A DNA stretch of 22,632 nucleotides from JBEAOO01 sp041164825 (GCA_041164825.1 JBEAOO010000303.1:1-22632); one strand, 5' to 3'; positions 1-7,963 are shown, counted from the first letter of the stretch. Notes: generated from the sequence alone by a model not told the origin. Translations and numbers: made by a program.

Positions 1-328
1 TCTGGAATCCAAGTAATTCCCTCTCAGTCACGAGGTAACTGAGCCCCCCGTAAATCACTTCGTAAAAATCGAGGCGTGCTCGTTGCTGCTGCGTCGGAGA
101 ACACTGCACCCGCCTGACAAGCAGGACTTCCTCAAAACGAGGCAAAGGGTGTTCGCCCCCGAGCTCGCAGCTAGCCGTGTCAAGGCTGCGAGCACCTCGA
201 ACGTTTTCAGAGATAGTCTCAAACAGTGCCGGCAAAGCGCCGCTCTTGGCGGGTGCCGCGGGGGTTTGCGCAAGCGCACCGAACGACAGGGACACCGACA
301 CCGCCGCAGCAAAAATTCCTCGGAACAT
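1..328 (-). CDS. Secreted hypothetical protein, 3' end cut by window edge
   Basis: An open frame runs from ATG at 328 leftwards off the window (109 codons seen). It begins MFRGIFAAAVSVSLSFGALA and continues QTPAAPAK, a clear Sec signal peptide with cleavage likely after ALA. A GGAG ribosome binding site lies about 5 bases upstream of the ATG. The mature part is mixed polar and hydrophobic, with two Cys in the visible portion (in TASCELGG and RRVQCSPT), which could form a periplasmic disulphide. I do not recognise the family. The gene is separated from the rest of the window by about 500 bases of non-coding DNA and may belong to a different genomic segment. The signal peptide plus RBS make it a credible gene; its function is unknown. 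Confidence 0.7.
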   Translation of the reverse strand, partial: MFRGIFAAAVSVSLSFGALAQTPAAPAKSGALPALFETISENVRGARSLDTASCELGGEHPLPRFEEVLLVRRVQCSPTQQQRARLDFYEVIYGGLSYLVTERELLGFQ

Positions 329-660
329 TGACACTCCCTGATTTTGTTGCGATGAGCATAGACGACCGCGCGAACGTACGGGGGCGTTAGATGTAGTGAG
401 CGTTTTCCGGAGGTGAGCCGCCCCAGGTCCAGCCGCTAGGCTCACGGCATGAGCCACCCCGCCCCTGCTCTTTCTGAGAACATTCAGGCCGGGCGAAGCC
501 ACAGCGGCGAACGTAGGAAAGACGCGAGCTACTTCTAACCCGCCGGCATTGTTTTCAAGCTCTTTTTGAGGGGGTACTCGGTGCACAAATGTGAGACACA
601 AACGACCAACTTAGCTATCATAAGTCGTTGATTTCTTTGGTTTTATACGATTTGATTGAG
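329..660. other. Intergenic stretch without a recognisable gene
   Basis: I see no supported coding frame here. Bases 560-660 are visibly richer in A/T than the rest of the window, as is common next to integration sites. No complete tRNA or other RNA fold was found by eye. Confidence 0.4.
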
Positions 661-679
661 AGCCTCCTCCTCTCCACCA
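661..679 (+). other. tRNA-Ser-like 3' end, possible att remnant
   Basis: The bases CCTCTCCACCA at 669-679 match the form acceptor strand, discriminator base and CCA of tRNA-Ser genes that begin GGAGAGG. No matching 5' half, anticodon arm or normal T-arm lies upstream, so this is not a functional tRNA. A strong terminator follows 11 bases later, as it would downstream of a tRNA gene. A remnant of a tRNA-targeted integration site is an inference; chance similarity over 11 bases cannot be excluded. Confidence 0.3.
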
Positions 680-689
680 ACCAAACTTG

Positions 690-724
690 AAGGCCTCGCA
701 GTGAGTCACTGCGGGGCCTTTTTC
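690..724 (+). terminator. Strong rho-independent terminator
   Basis: AAGGCCTCGCAGT pairs with ACTGCGGGGCCTT over 13 positions, including one T-G pair, around a short loop. The 3' arm runs into five T residues. The orientation stops transcription coming from the left on the plus strand. No complete plus-strand gene is visible upstream, which fits a terminator left over from a displaced tRNA or small RNA gene. The run of A on the 5' side gives some function in the opposite direction too. Confidence 0.8.
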
Positions 725-855
725 GTTGGAGCGCACTTGCTTGCCTCACCCACAAAGCAATCTCGCAGGTCAGTGTGACGGGCGCCCGCCCCGCGTCACG
801 ACAGCCGCTGCTTGCGGCCGGGGCAGCCCAACGCGGCGCACAGCATGAGATGCGC

Positions 856-1476
856 TCAAGCCTGGTTGAGCATGTCCGCCAGGCTTTCTGGCGACGGCAG
901 CGCGTAGCTGCGCCAAACGAGCATGGCGCGCGCGTTGACGATGCTCACTTCGGTGGCGTGATCGGTGAGTGCACCGTTGCCGCTGGCGCCGAAAAGGCGC
1001 GCGACCGTGTCCATGCCTTCGGGCGCCGGGCGCGCGGCGAGCCAGCCGGGGCCGGCCTGGAAGCGTGCCAGCCAGGCGCTCATCGCGGCCGGGGTGTCTT
1101 CCAGCGGATTGATGCTCAGCGAGACCAACTGGATGCCCCGGGCCGCCGGGTTGCGCAACAGCGTTTGCACACGCTGGAACACCACGCCCTGGATGGGGCA
1201 GGTGGTGGTGCAGCCGGTGAACATCAGGTTCAGTGCGGTGGCGCGTCCGCGCATCAGTGTGGCCAGATCGGTGCGGCTGCCGTCGGCCAGTTGAAGCGGC
1301 AAGGCGGGCAGCGGCACGGGGGGCGAGATGCGCCCGCCGTGGTAGGGGATGAGGGCCGACTGGGCCCGCACCGAGCCCGCGCCGATGCTCGCGAGCGCGC
1401 CGCCAAGCAGCCGACGCCGGCCCTTGTTCAGGGCCTCGTCCCTCATAGACGGGGCCCTCATGGGCGGGTCACTCAT
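856..1476 (-). CDS. SCO1/SenC-family copper chaperone
   Basis: A protein of 206 aa with a thioredoxin-like fold of the Sco family, which delivers copper to cuproenzymes or acts as a thiol reductant outside the membrane. The copper motif CTTTCP (Cys89, Cys93) follows ALNLMFTG, and the third ligand is His173 in TDHATEVS. The N-terminus has a twin-arginine-like export signal (GRRRLLGGALASIGAG, residues 19-34) ending in VRAQ. It is the last gene of a three-gene operon: its ATG lies 8 bases inside the end of the cytochrome c gene, so translation is probably coupled. In-frame ATGs at 1461 and 1446 are alternative starts. The usual Sco client is cytochrome oxidase CuA, but here no oxidase genes are nearby, and the neighbouring copper-radical oxidase is the obvious candidate client (inference). 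Confidence 0.88.
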   Translation of the reverse strand: MSDPPMRAPSMRDEALNKGRRRLLGGALASIGAGSVRAQSALIPYHGGRISPPVPLPALPLQLADGSRTDLATLMRGRATALNLMFTGCTTTCPIQGVVFQRVQTLLRNPAARGIQLVSLSINPLEDTPAAMSAWLARFQAGPGWLAARPAPEGMDTVARLFGASGNGALTDHATEVSIVNARAMLVWRSYALPSPESLADMLNQA

Positions 1477-1921
1477 GGTCGCCCCCGATCAGATGGCGCC
1501 ACAAGTCGCCGCAATCCTGATCGGAGACGGTGTAGCGCGGCATCTGGACATTGACGATGAGATTCGCAGGATCTTGCCCGGTCTGCAGCAGTCGGCAGAA
1601 AGCGGCCAGGTCGTAGGCGGAGAGCGGGCCGCCGCGGCGCTCGCGGGGTGCGATCAGCCAGGCCCGCGTCAGCGCGGGGGCCACGGTGCGAAGCACCGGC
1701 GGGCTGCCGGCGGCGTCGTGGCAGTTGGCGCAGCGCAGCACCTCGGGCGGCAGGTTGCTGGTGTGCAAGGCAATCCGGCCCACCAGCGGCGCGGCGCCCA
1801 CGAACAGCGCGCGGCCTCGCTCGGGCGACGGTTCGGCCCCTGCGGTGGCCCCCGCCCATGTGGGCTGGGCCGCCAACAGCACGGCCAACAGCAAAGCCAG
1901 CCGGCCGCAACGCGCGCTCAT
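1469..1921 (-). CDS. Secreted mono-haem cytochrome c
   Basis: A protein of 150 aa with signal peptide (MSARCGRLALLLAVLLAAQP..WAGA). One haem c site, CANCH (residues 64-68), lies in the first half, and a candidate axial Met lies in VQMPRYT near the C-terminus, giving class I cytochrome c organisation. The region ALHTSNLPPEVLRCANCHDA and the arginine-rich APRERRGG segment are distinctive but I cannot assign a named subfamily. Its ATG overlaps the stop of the upstream copper oxidase gene by 4 bases (ATGA), and its own end overlaps the Sco gene by 8 bases, so the three are one transcriptional and translational unit. The likely role is periplasmic electron transfer; a partnership with the oxidase is inferred from context only. 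Confidence 0.85.
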   Translation of the reverse strand: MSARCGRLALLLAVLLAAQPTWAGATAGAEPSPERGRALFVGAAPLVGRIALHTSNLPPEVLRCANCHDAAGSPPVLRTVAPALTRAWLIAPRERRGGPLSAYDLAAFCRLLQTGQDPANLIVNVQMPRYTVSDQDCGDLWRHLIGGDHE

Positions 1922-4335
1922 GGAATCTGCAGCGTGGCCGCGACGCTGGGCACGCGGTTCGCATTCATCGCGAACAGCATGTAGTAGCCCGGCAGCACCA
2001 CGCCCGGGTCCGCGGGGATCGCGAGGCGGTAGGTGCTGGCGCCGGTTGCCGTGGTGCCGGTGGCGGTGGCGCTGAGCGGCACCCGGCGCTGGTCGTTGTT
2101 GGTGGTGTGGGTGACCGAGCTCAGCCGCACCAGCGCGAACGTGCTGACGGCCGAGTTGGTGTTCACCGTGATGGTGCCGCCGCGTGTGCCGGTGGCCGGT
2201 GCCGAGAGGATCGCTGGGCGGGTGGCGGCGGCGCCGTTGGCGTTGAGCAGATACGGCGGCGTGAGGATCTCGGCGTCGGTGTGGTTCTGCGCGCAGCCCG
2301 TGCCACACAGCCCGCCGCCACCCACGAAAACCCGCCCGTCCTGCATGAGCAGCGCGGTGCTGTGATAGGTGCGCGGCGTCTGCATGGGGGCGAGCAGATT
2401 CCAGTTGCCGGTCGCCGGGTCCCAGATTTCTGGGGTCAGCACCGCCGAGGTGTCGCTGAAGGGCTGCGGGATCGACTGCCCACCCACCACCACCACCTGC
2501 CCGGTCGGCAGAACCACGGCATTGGCCATCGCGCGCGCGAAGTACATGCTGGTCTGCTGCGTCACCACGGGCGTCTTGCCAAAGCCCTTGCTGATGTCGA
2601 TGGTGTGCGCGGTGTTGCTGGCGTAGGTCGGCTGCACGTAGTTCTGCTGGTAGGCGATGGCGCCACCGGTCTTCAGGATCTTGCCAATGTCGTAGAGCAC
2701 CGCCGTGCCGTTGATGCTGTAGCCGTCGATGCCGCGCAGGCCCGCGGACTGGATGGCGCCGGTGCCGGTGGTGGAGATCCAATTCATCTGGGCGCTCGGG
2801 CCGGCGTGGAAGACCGTGCCATTGGCCTGGGCAAACAGCCACAGGTGGTTGTCGCCGCGGTACACGCCTTGCGGGTCGGGGCCGATCACGTTGGTGGGCG
2901 GCACGCCGCTGAGCATCGTCCAGCCACTGTTGGCGTTCCAGACCTCGCCGTTCTTGGCGCCCTGCCCGCCGCTCCACGAGCCGCCCAGCGTGAACACATT
3001 GCCATTGGACAGCGGCGCGGTGCCTTGGTAGCCACGCGGGATGTTCATCGTCGCGGCGGCGCTCCAGGTGTTGCTGAGCCAGTCGTAGAGCGAGGTTTTC
3101 GGGCTGCTGTCGCCGCCATTGACCAGCAGGCGGCCGTCCGCGAGCATCGACGTGCCGGGACAGAACATGTCGGCACCGGCCGAGGTTTCGAGCTGTGCGG
3201 AGGAGCTGTTGGTGGCCGGATCAAACAGCGCGTAGTAGGTCTGCGTGGTCGCGAGCCCCACGTCGCCCTGAAAAGAGAACGGCGCGTTCGCCGCCCACAT
3301 CATCAGCTTGCCGTTGGGCAGGTTGGCCGCGCCCACCGGGTTGACCGCGAGCGGGATCACCTTGGACCACGACGATGGCAGCGTGGCGGGTGGCGTCACC
3401 AGCGGCAGGATCTTGAACTGGTCGTTGAAGGCGGTGGCGCCCCCGCAAGGCCACTGCACGATTGGCGCGCCCACAGCGACCGAGCCGCCCGACACATTGG
3501 CGCACAAACCGCTGCCCCGGGAGACCAGGTGGTAGCCGCTGCCATAGGAGACGAACGACCATTGATCGTTCGGCATGTCGGTCTGGCACGGCCACTGGAT
3601 CAGCTTGGTCCCGTTGCCACCAATGCCGCCCTCCACATTGAGGCACATGCCGCTGCTTTGCAGCACCAGCTGGCTGTAGCCGTTGGCCAAGGTCTGGATC
3701 TTCCAGGCGCGGTCTGACGCACCGGTGCAGGCGGCCTGCGTCACCGCGGTGCCATAGGCCGTGGCGGCACCGGGGACGCCGATGCACAGGCTGCTGTTGG
3801 CCCCCATCAGCGTGCCGATGTTGGTTTTCGCGGGCACGTTCAACGTGAACTGGTCGTTCAATGTCGCCGCGCCTTGGCAGCCCCACTGGATCAGCGGCGT
3901 GCCGCTCATGGCAGACGACCCGGGCACGTTCACGCACAGACCACTGCCGAGCGAGACGAGGTGGTAGTTGCTGCCCACCGCCAGCAAGGCCCATTGGTCG
4001 TTCCCGGCGCCCGGCTGGCAGGCGAACTGGATCAGGGCCGCGCCGTTGTTGCCGCCGCCGCCGCTGACGTTGAGGCACAAACCGCTGGCCTGCGAAACGA
4101 TTTGGAAATGGCCATTGCCCTGGGGCAGCAGGGTCCAGGTGGTGTCGGCGCCGCCGCCGCAGGCGATCTGGGTGACCGGCGTCAGCGCCGCTGTGGCGGC
4201 GCCCGCCACGCCCAAGCAGAGGCGGTTGCCCGCATTGACGATCTGCGTGCTGGTGGCCGCCTGCGCTGAGGGCGAGAAGGACAGCGCCAGCAGCAGGCAG
4301 AGTGCGGCGAAACGGCGAAACAGGGTGTTGTTCAT
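1918..4335 (-). CDS. Copper-radical oxidase, galactose oxidase type, with ricin-B lectin domains
   Basis: A protein of 805 aa. The signal peptide MNNTLFRRFAALCLLLALSF ends in AQA. Two tandem ricin-type beta-trefoil domains follow (about 28-166 and 172-310), each with repeated NDQW/NDQF motifs and GLCLNV/GLCVNV boxes. The catalytic Kelch propeller and C-terminal domain resemble fungal galactose oxidase, and all active-site residues are present: Cys392 in DMFCPG and Tyr436 in PRGYQ (the thioether cofactor pair), stacking Trp454 in GGSWSGG, Tyr657-His658 in RTYHS and His743 in VTHTTNNDQRR. The family oxidises primary alcohols or aldehydes to aldehydes or acids with O2, making H2O2; the substrate is unknown. 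Lectin domains take the place of the CBM32 domain of the fungal enzyme. The ATG at 4335 is preferred over 4371 because it gives a standard signal peptide; no clear RBS is seen at either. Confidence 0.9.
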   Translation of the reverse strand: MNNTLFRRFAALCLLLALSFSPSAQAATSTQIVNAGNRLCLGVAGAATAALTPVTQIACGGGADTTWTLLPQGNGHFQIVSQASGLCLNVSGGGGNNGAALIQFACQPGAGNDQWALLAVGSNYHLVSLGSGLCVNVPGSSAMSGTPLIQWGCQGAATLNDQFTLNVPAKTNIGTLMGANSSLCIGVPGAATAYGTAVTQAACTGASDRAWKIQTLANGYSQLVLQSSGMCLNVEGGIGGNGTKLIQWPCQTDMPNDQWSFVSYGSGYHLVSRGSGLCANVSGGSVAVGAPIVQWPCGGATAFNDQFKILPLVTPPATLPSSWSKVIPLAVNPVGAANLPNGKLMMWAANAPFSFQGDVGLATTQTYYALFDPATNSSSAQLETSAGADMFCPGTSMLADGRLLVNGGDSSPKTSLYDWLSNTWSAAATMNIPRGYQGTAPLSNGNVFTLGGSWSGGQGAKNGEVWNANSGWTMLSGVPPTNVIGPDPQGVYRGDNHLWLFAQANGTVFHAGPSAQMNWISTTGTGAIQSAGLRGIDGYSINGTAVLYDIGKILKTGGAIAYQQNYVQPTYASNTAHTIDISKGFGKTPVVTQQTSMYFARAMANAVVLPTGQVVVVGGQSIPQPFSDTSAVLTPEIWDPATGNWNLLAPMQTPRTYHSTALLMQDGRVFVGGGGLCGTGCAQNHTDAEILTPPYLLNANGAAATRPAILSAPATGTRGGTITVNTNSAVSTFALVRLSSVTHTTNNDQRRVPLSATATGTTATGASTYRLAIPADPGVVLPGYYMLFAMNANRVPSVAATLQIP

Positions 4336-4454
4336 GGTGGTGTGGATCGAGTGTCTGGTCGCGGCCCGCACATGCCGCGTGCAGCAAACGCCAGACGCTC
4401 AACACGAACCCATGACCACAGTGTCGGCAGGGCCACCGGGCGCTGTCGACCCCG

Positions 4455-4483
4455 CGAATACGGGCACCGCGTGTAACGGTCAA
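4455..4483 (-). promoter_or_regulatory. Weak candidate sigma70 promoter for the copper oxidase operon
   Basis: On the minus strand TTGACC (4483-4478) is followed after 17 bases by TATTCG (4460-4455). The -35 element is close to consensus; the -10 matches only three of six positions. It lies about 120 bases upstream of the oxidase ATG. No copper-responsive CueR- or CopR-like operator was recognised. Confidence 0.25.
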
Positions 4484-4668
4484 TCCTGAGAATTAGTCGT
4501 CACAGGGCAGGCTCGACAGGCGAGCTCGAATGTGTTCAGGGCCTCAGCCGCTCAGGGCTGGGGTGCTGGCACCTGCCCAAGCCTGCCCAAGCCCACCCAA
4601 GCCGGACACGTCGCACCGCCCCCTCGCCTGGCCGACGCCGCGCACGAGCATCACCCGCGTGCAAAAAA

Positions 4669-4685
4669 GGCACCGATTTGGCGCA
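4669..4685 (+). promoter_or_regulatory. NtrC-like binding site upstream of nirB
   Basis: GGCACCGATTTGGCGCA matches the NtrC palindrome TGCACC-N5-GGTGCA at 10 of 12 specified positions with the right spacing. It is centred about 127 bases before the predicted sigma54 transcription start, the distance expected for an NtrC enhancer site. A further half-site, TGGTGCA, lies at 4721-4727. Together with the promoter below, this indicates control by nitrogen limitation. Confidence 0.55.
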
Positions 4686-4777
4686 GCGCGCGTCGATGCG
4701 CGCCCGACCTGCCTCGACTTTGGTGCAGTTTTGCCGCCCCAAGCGCCCGGAGCGCGCCCGACAGGCGGGATCAGCGC

Positions 4778-4793
4778 TGGCATGCACTTTGCA
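4778..4793 (+). promoter_or_regulatory. Sigma54 (-24/-12) promoter of nirBD
   Basis: TGGCATGCACTTTGCA carries the invariant GG (4779-4780) and GC (4791-4792) exactly 10 bases apart and agrees with TGGCACG-N4-TTGCA at all but one specified position. Transcription would start near 4804, leaving a 5' leader of about 230 bases before nirB. The NtrC-like site upstream supplies the required activator. Confidence 0.7.
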
Positions 4794-4856
4794 TGTCAAT
4801 CCGGCATCAACGAACGCGCTGAGCCCCCTGTTGGCGCTGTGCATTGATGCTCTCCA

Positions 4857-4880
4857 GGGTTCGCCAACGACGGCGAGCTT
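4857..4880 (+). promoter_or_regulatory. Leader hairpin with ANTAR-type hexaloop
   Basis: TCGCC-AACGAC-GGCGA (4861-4876) forms a stem with a six-base loop that has A at position 1 and G at position 4, the signature of RNA targets of ANTAR antiterminators such as NasT/NasR. Wobble pairs extend the stem to 4857-4880. Other leader structures are GCCGGC-ATTCA-GCCGGC (4904-4920) and a second hexaloop hairpin at about 4947-4964 whose loop, ACTTCC, lacks G at position 4. A clear partner hexaloop and a U-tract terminator were not found, so the assignment is tentative. Confidence 0.35.
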
Positions 4881-5034
4881 GTCCGATCTGATTCCAGTTC
4901 GGCGCCGGCATTCAGCCGGCCACACCCCCAAAAACCATTGCAGCGCTTGCCACTTCCGGCAGGGGCTTGCATGTCCGTTGCCCAGCACCTTGCGCTGGCG
5001 GCTCGTCTCTACCCCGCACTCAGAAGGATTTGCC

Positions 5035-7566
5035 ATGAATATCGTTGTTATCGGTCACGGCATGGTGGGCCAAAAGTTTCTTGAAAGTTTGGCCGAAACC
5101 GGCGCGGCTGCCACGGGGCAAGTGACGGTGCTGTGCGAGGAGCCTCGTGGCGCCTACGACCGGGTTCACTTGTCGGAATTTTTCGCGGGCAAAAGCGCCG
5201 ACGATCTGTCGCTGGTGCCGGCCGGCTTTTTTGAGCAGACCGGCTACAGCCTGCGCCTGGCCGCCCGCGCCGCCAGCATCGACCGCGCCGCCCACACCGT
5301 GACCACCCTGGATGGCGAGGTGCTGGGCTACGACAAGCTGGTGCTGGCCACCGGCTCCTACCCCTTTGTGCCGCCGCTGCCGGGCCGCGAACGCGCCGAT
5401 TGTTTCGTCTACCGCACCATTGAAGACTTGGTGGCCATGCAGGAGTGCGGCGCGCGCTCCAAAAGTGGCGTGGTGATTGGTGGCGGCCTGCTCGGCCTGG
5501 AATGCGCCAAGGCCTTGCGCGACATGGGCTTGCAGACCCACGTGGTGGAGTTTGCGCCGCGCCTGATGGCGGTGCAGGTGGACGAAGGTGGTGGCCGCGT
5601 GCTGCGCCACAAGATTGAAGAACTCGGCGTGAAGGTGCACACGCAAAAACAAACGCTCGAAATCGTGGACGGCACCGAGGCCCGCCACCGCATGGTGTTT
5701 GCCGATGGCTCGCACCTGGAGACCGACATGATTGTGTTCTCCGCCGGCATCCGCCCGCGTGACGAGTTGGCGCGCGCCTGCGGGCTCGACCTGGGCCCGC
5801 GCGGTGGCATCGCCATCGACAGCGAGTGCCGCACCAGCGACCCCGACCTCTACGCCATTGGCGAGTGCGCGGCCTGGAACGGTCAGATCTTTGGCCTGGT
5901 GGCCCCGGGCTACCAAATGGCCCGCGTGGCCGCCCACCAGTTGGTGGGCCAGGACGATGCGGTGTTCGTGGGTGCCGACATGAGCACCAAGCTCAAGCTG
6001 ATGGGCGTGGACGTGGCGAGCATCGGCGACGCGCACGGCACCAGCCCGGGCAGCCGCGCGTTCCAGTACACCGACGAGCGCCGCCAGGTGTACAAAAAGA
6101 TCGTGGTCTCGGAAGACGGCCAACGCCTGCTGGGCGCCGTGCTGGTGGGCGATGCCACCGAGTACGGCACGCTGCTGCAAATGGCGCTCAACGGCATTGC
6201 GCCGCCTGAGAACCCGGAGTTTTTGATCCTGCCCAGCAGCGACGGCCAGGCCAAACCCGGCCTGGGTGTGGACGCCCTGCCCGAGAGCGCCCAGATCTGC
6301 TCGTGCAACGACGTCAGCAAAGGCCAGATCTGCGCGGCCGTGGCCGACGGCGCCACCACCATCGGCGCGCTCAAGAGCTGCACCAAAGCAGGCACCACCT
6401 GCGGGGGCTGCGTGCCGCTGGTGACGCAGGTGATGAAGGCCCACATGGGCAAGCTCGGCATGGCGGTCAACAACCACGTGTGCGAGCACTTCCCCCACTC
6501 GCGCCAAGAGCTGTATCACCTGGTGCGCGTGGGCCAGATCCACAGCTTTGACGCGCTGCTGGCAGCCCATGGCCATGGCTTGGGCTGCGACGTGTGCAAG
6601 CCCGTGGCGGCGAGCATCTTGGCCTCGTGCTGGAACGACTTCGTGCTCAAGCCCGAACTGGCCAGCCTGCAAGACAGCAACGACTACTTCCTCGGCAACA
6701 TCCAAAAAGACGGCACCTACTCGGTGGTGCCGCGCATGCCCGGCGGCGAGGTCACGCCCGATGGCCTGATTGCCGTGGGCCAGGTGGCCAAGAAATACGG
6801 CCTCTACACCAAGGTGACGGGTGGCGCGCGGGTCGACATGTTTGGTGCCCGCGTGGAGCAGTTGCCCGCCATTTGGGAGGAGCTGATCGCGGCCGGCTTT
6901 GAGTCGGGCCACGCCTATGGCAAATCGCTGCGCACGGTGAAGAGCTGTGTGGGCTCCACCTGGTGCCGCTACGGCGTGGGCGACAGCGTGGGCCTGGCCG
7001 TGCAATTGGAGAACCGCTACAAGGGCTTGCGCGCGCCGCACAAGATCAAATTTGGCGTCTCGGGCTGCACCCGTGAATGCGCCGAAGCGCAGGGCAAGGA
7101 TGTGGGCATCATCGCCACCGAGAAGGGCTGGAACCTCTATGTGTGCGGCAACGGCGGCATGAAGCCGCGCCACGCCGAGCTGCTGGCCGCCGACCTGAGC
7201 CAAGAAGAGATGGTGCGCATGATTGACCGCTTCTTGATGTTCTACGTGCGCACGGCCGACCGCCTGCAACGCACCAGCACCTGGCGCGACAACCTCGAAG
7301 GTGGGCTCGACTACCTCAAGAACGTGGTGGTGAACGACAGCCTCGGCCTGGGCGCCGAACTCGAAGCGCAAATGCAGCACGTGGTCGACACCTACGCCTG
7401 CGAGTGGAAGGCCGCCATCAGCAACCCCGAAACGCGCAAGCGCTTCCGCTCGTTTGTGAACAGCGATCGCCCGGACGAGCACGTCGTGTTTGTGGAAGAG
7501 CGCGGCCAGATCCGCCCCGCCCGGCCGGAAGAGCGCACTGCCGCTGCCGTGACCGAGAACGCCTGA
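5035..7566 (+). CDS. nirB: Assimilatory NAD(P)H nitrite reductase, large subunit NirB
   Basis: A cytoplasmic protein of 843 aa, the normal length for NirB, which reduces nitrite to ammonium with six electrons from NAD(P)H. In order: an FAD-binding region starting VVIGHGMVGQ; an NAD(P)H-binding glycine motif VVIGGGLLGLECA; a BFD-like [2Fe-2S] domain beginning at Cys422 (CSCND ... CGGC); a second Cys-rich segment (GLGCDVCKP); and the sirohaem/[4Fe-4S] domain with Cys638, Cys644 (CVGSTWC), Cys678 and Cys682 (CTREC). The frame stays open far upstream, but ATG 5035 is chosen because AGAAGGA lies directly in front and the protein begins as the family does. A sigma54 promoter and NtrC-like site precede it; nirD follows after 43 bases. 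The operon supplies ammonium from nitrite for growth. Confidence 0.97.
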   Translation: MNIVVIGHGMVGQKFLESLAETGAAATGQVTVLCEEPRGAYDRVHLSEFFAGKSADDLSLVPAGFFEQTGYSLRLAARAASIDRAAHTVTTLDGEVLGYDKLVLATGSYPFVPPLPGRERADCFVYRTIEDLVAMQECGARSKSGVVIGGGLLGLECAKALRDMGLQTHVVEFAPRLMAVQVDEGGGRVLRHKIEELGVKVHTQKQTLEIVDGTEARHRMVFADGSHLETDMIVFSAGIRPRDELARACGLDLGPRGGIAIDSECRTSDPDLYAIGECAAWNGQIFGLVAPGYQMARVAAHQLVGQDDAVFVGADMSTKLKLMGVDVASIGDAHGTSPGSRAFQYTDERRQVYKKIVVSEDGQRLLGAVLVGDATEYGTLLQMALNGIAPPENPEFLILPSSDGQAKPGLGVDALPESAQICSCNDVSKGQICAAVADGATTIGALKSCTKAGTTCGGCVPLVTQVMKAHMGKLGMAVNNHVCEHFPHSRQELYHLVRVGQIHSFDALLAAHGHGLGCDVCKPVAASILASCWNDFVLKPELASLQDSNDYFLGNIQKDGTYSVVPRMPGGEVTPDGLIAVGQVAKKYGLYTKVTGGARVDMFGARVEQLPAIWEELIAAGFESGHAYGKSLRTVKSCVGSTWCRYGVGDSVGLAVQLENRYKGLRAPHKIKFGVSGCTRECAEAQGKDVGIIATEKGWNLYVCGNGGMKPRHAELLAADLSQEEMVRMIDRFLMFYVRTADRLQRTSTWRDNLEGGLDYLKNVVVNDSLGLGAELEAQMQHVVDTYACEWKAAISNPETRKRFRSFVNSDRPDEHVVFVEERGQIRPARPEERTAAAVTENA

Positions 7567-7609
7567 CCCCGACTGCATGTCGTTGATCCCCCCTCCAAGG
7601 ACACCCCCC

Positions 7610-7963
7610 ATGACCACCGACACCTCGACCTCCGACACCCCAACCTGGACCGCCATCTGCGCGGTCGACGACATCCTGCCCAACACGGGCGTGTGCGCCC
7701 GCGTGGCCGAGCACCACGTGGCGGTGTTCCGGGTCGGCAGCGACCAGTTCTACGCGCTCGACAATGTCGACCCGCAATCAATGGCCAGCGTGCTGTCGCG
7801 GGGGCTGATTGGCAACCTGGGCGAGCGCCTGGTGGTGGCCTCACCCATGTACAAGCACCACTACGACCTCACCACCGGCGCCTGCGTGGAGTCCGAAGCG
7901 CACTCGGTGCGGGCCTTTGCCGTGCGCGCCACGGCGGGGCAAGTGTGGGTGGCGGCAGCGTGA
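7610..7963 (+). CDS. nirD: Nitrite reductase small subunit NirD
   Basis: A protein of 117 aa, the usual size of NirD, which has a Rieske-like fold and associates with NirB. The family features YALDNVDP, the LSRGLIGNLG segment and VASPMYKHHYDLTTGAC are present. As is normal for NirD, the Cys/His ligands of a Rieske cluster are absent, so the fold is structural. The ATG at 7610 follows a CCAAGGA ribosome binding site; an earlier in-frame ATG at 7577 would add an unlikely proline-rich leader. It is co-transcribed with nirB. The next sequence on the same strand is a decayed nasA remnant, in keeping with the common order nirB-nirD-nasA. Confidence 0.95.
   Translation: MTTDTSTSDTPTWTAICAVDDILPNTGVCARVAEHHVAVFRVGSDQFYALDNVDPQSMASVLSRGLIGNLGERLVVASPMYKHHYDLTTGACVESEAHSVRAFAVRATAGQVWVAAA

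Noticed and set aside
55..331. Two short open frames in the first 330 bases
   Set aside because: Neither has a signal or RBS, while a third frame on the minus strand gives a clear signal peptide and RBS and was kept instead.
775..799. GTGACG/CGTCAC inverted repeat after the Sco gene as a terminator
   Set aside because: The stem is only 6 bp with a 13-base loop and no T-run, too weak to list as a terminator.
1648..3717. Long plus-strand open frame opposite the copper oxidase gene
   Set aside because: Its composition (Arg/Ala/Gly-rich, no motifs) is that of an antisense shadow in GC-rich DNA; the minus strand encodes a clear galactose oxidase.
4678..5034. Upstream extension of the nirB frame
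   Set aside because: It would translate through the sigma54 promoter and leader; the RBS at 5022-5028 and the family N-terminus fix the start at 5035.
5020..7686. 888-codon minus-strand open frame opposite nirB
   Set aside because: It is rich in His/Val/Ala with no domain pattern and mirrors nirB codons; nirB is certain on the plus strand.
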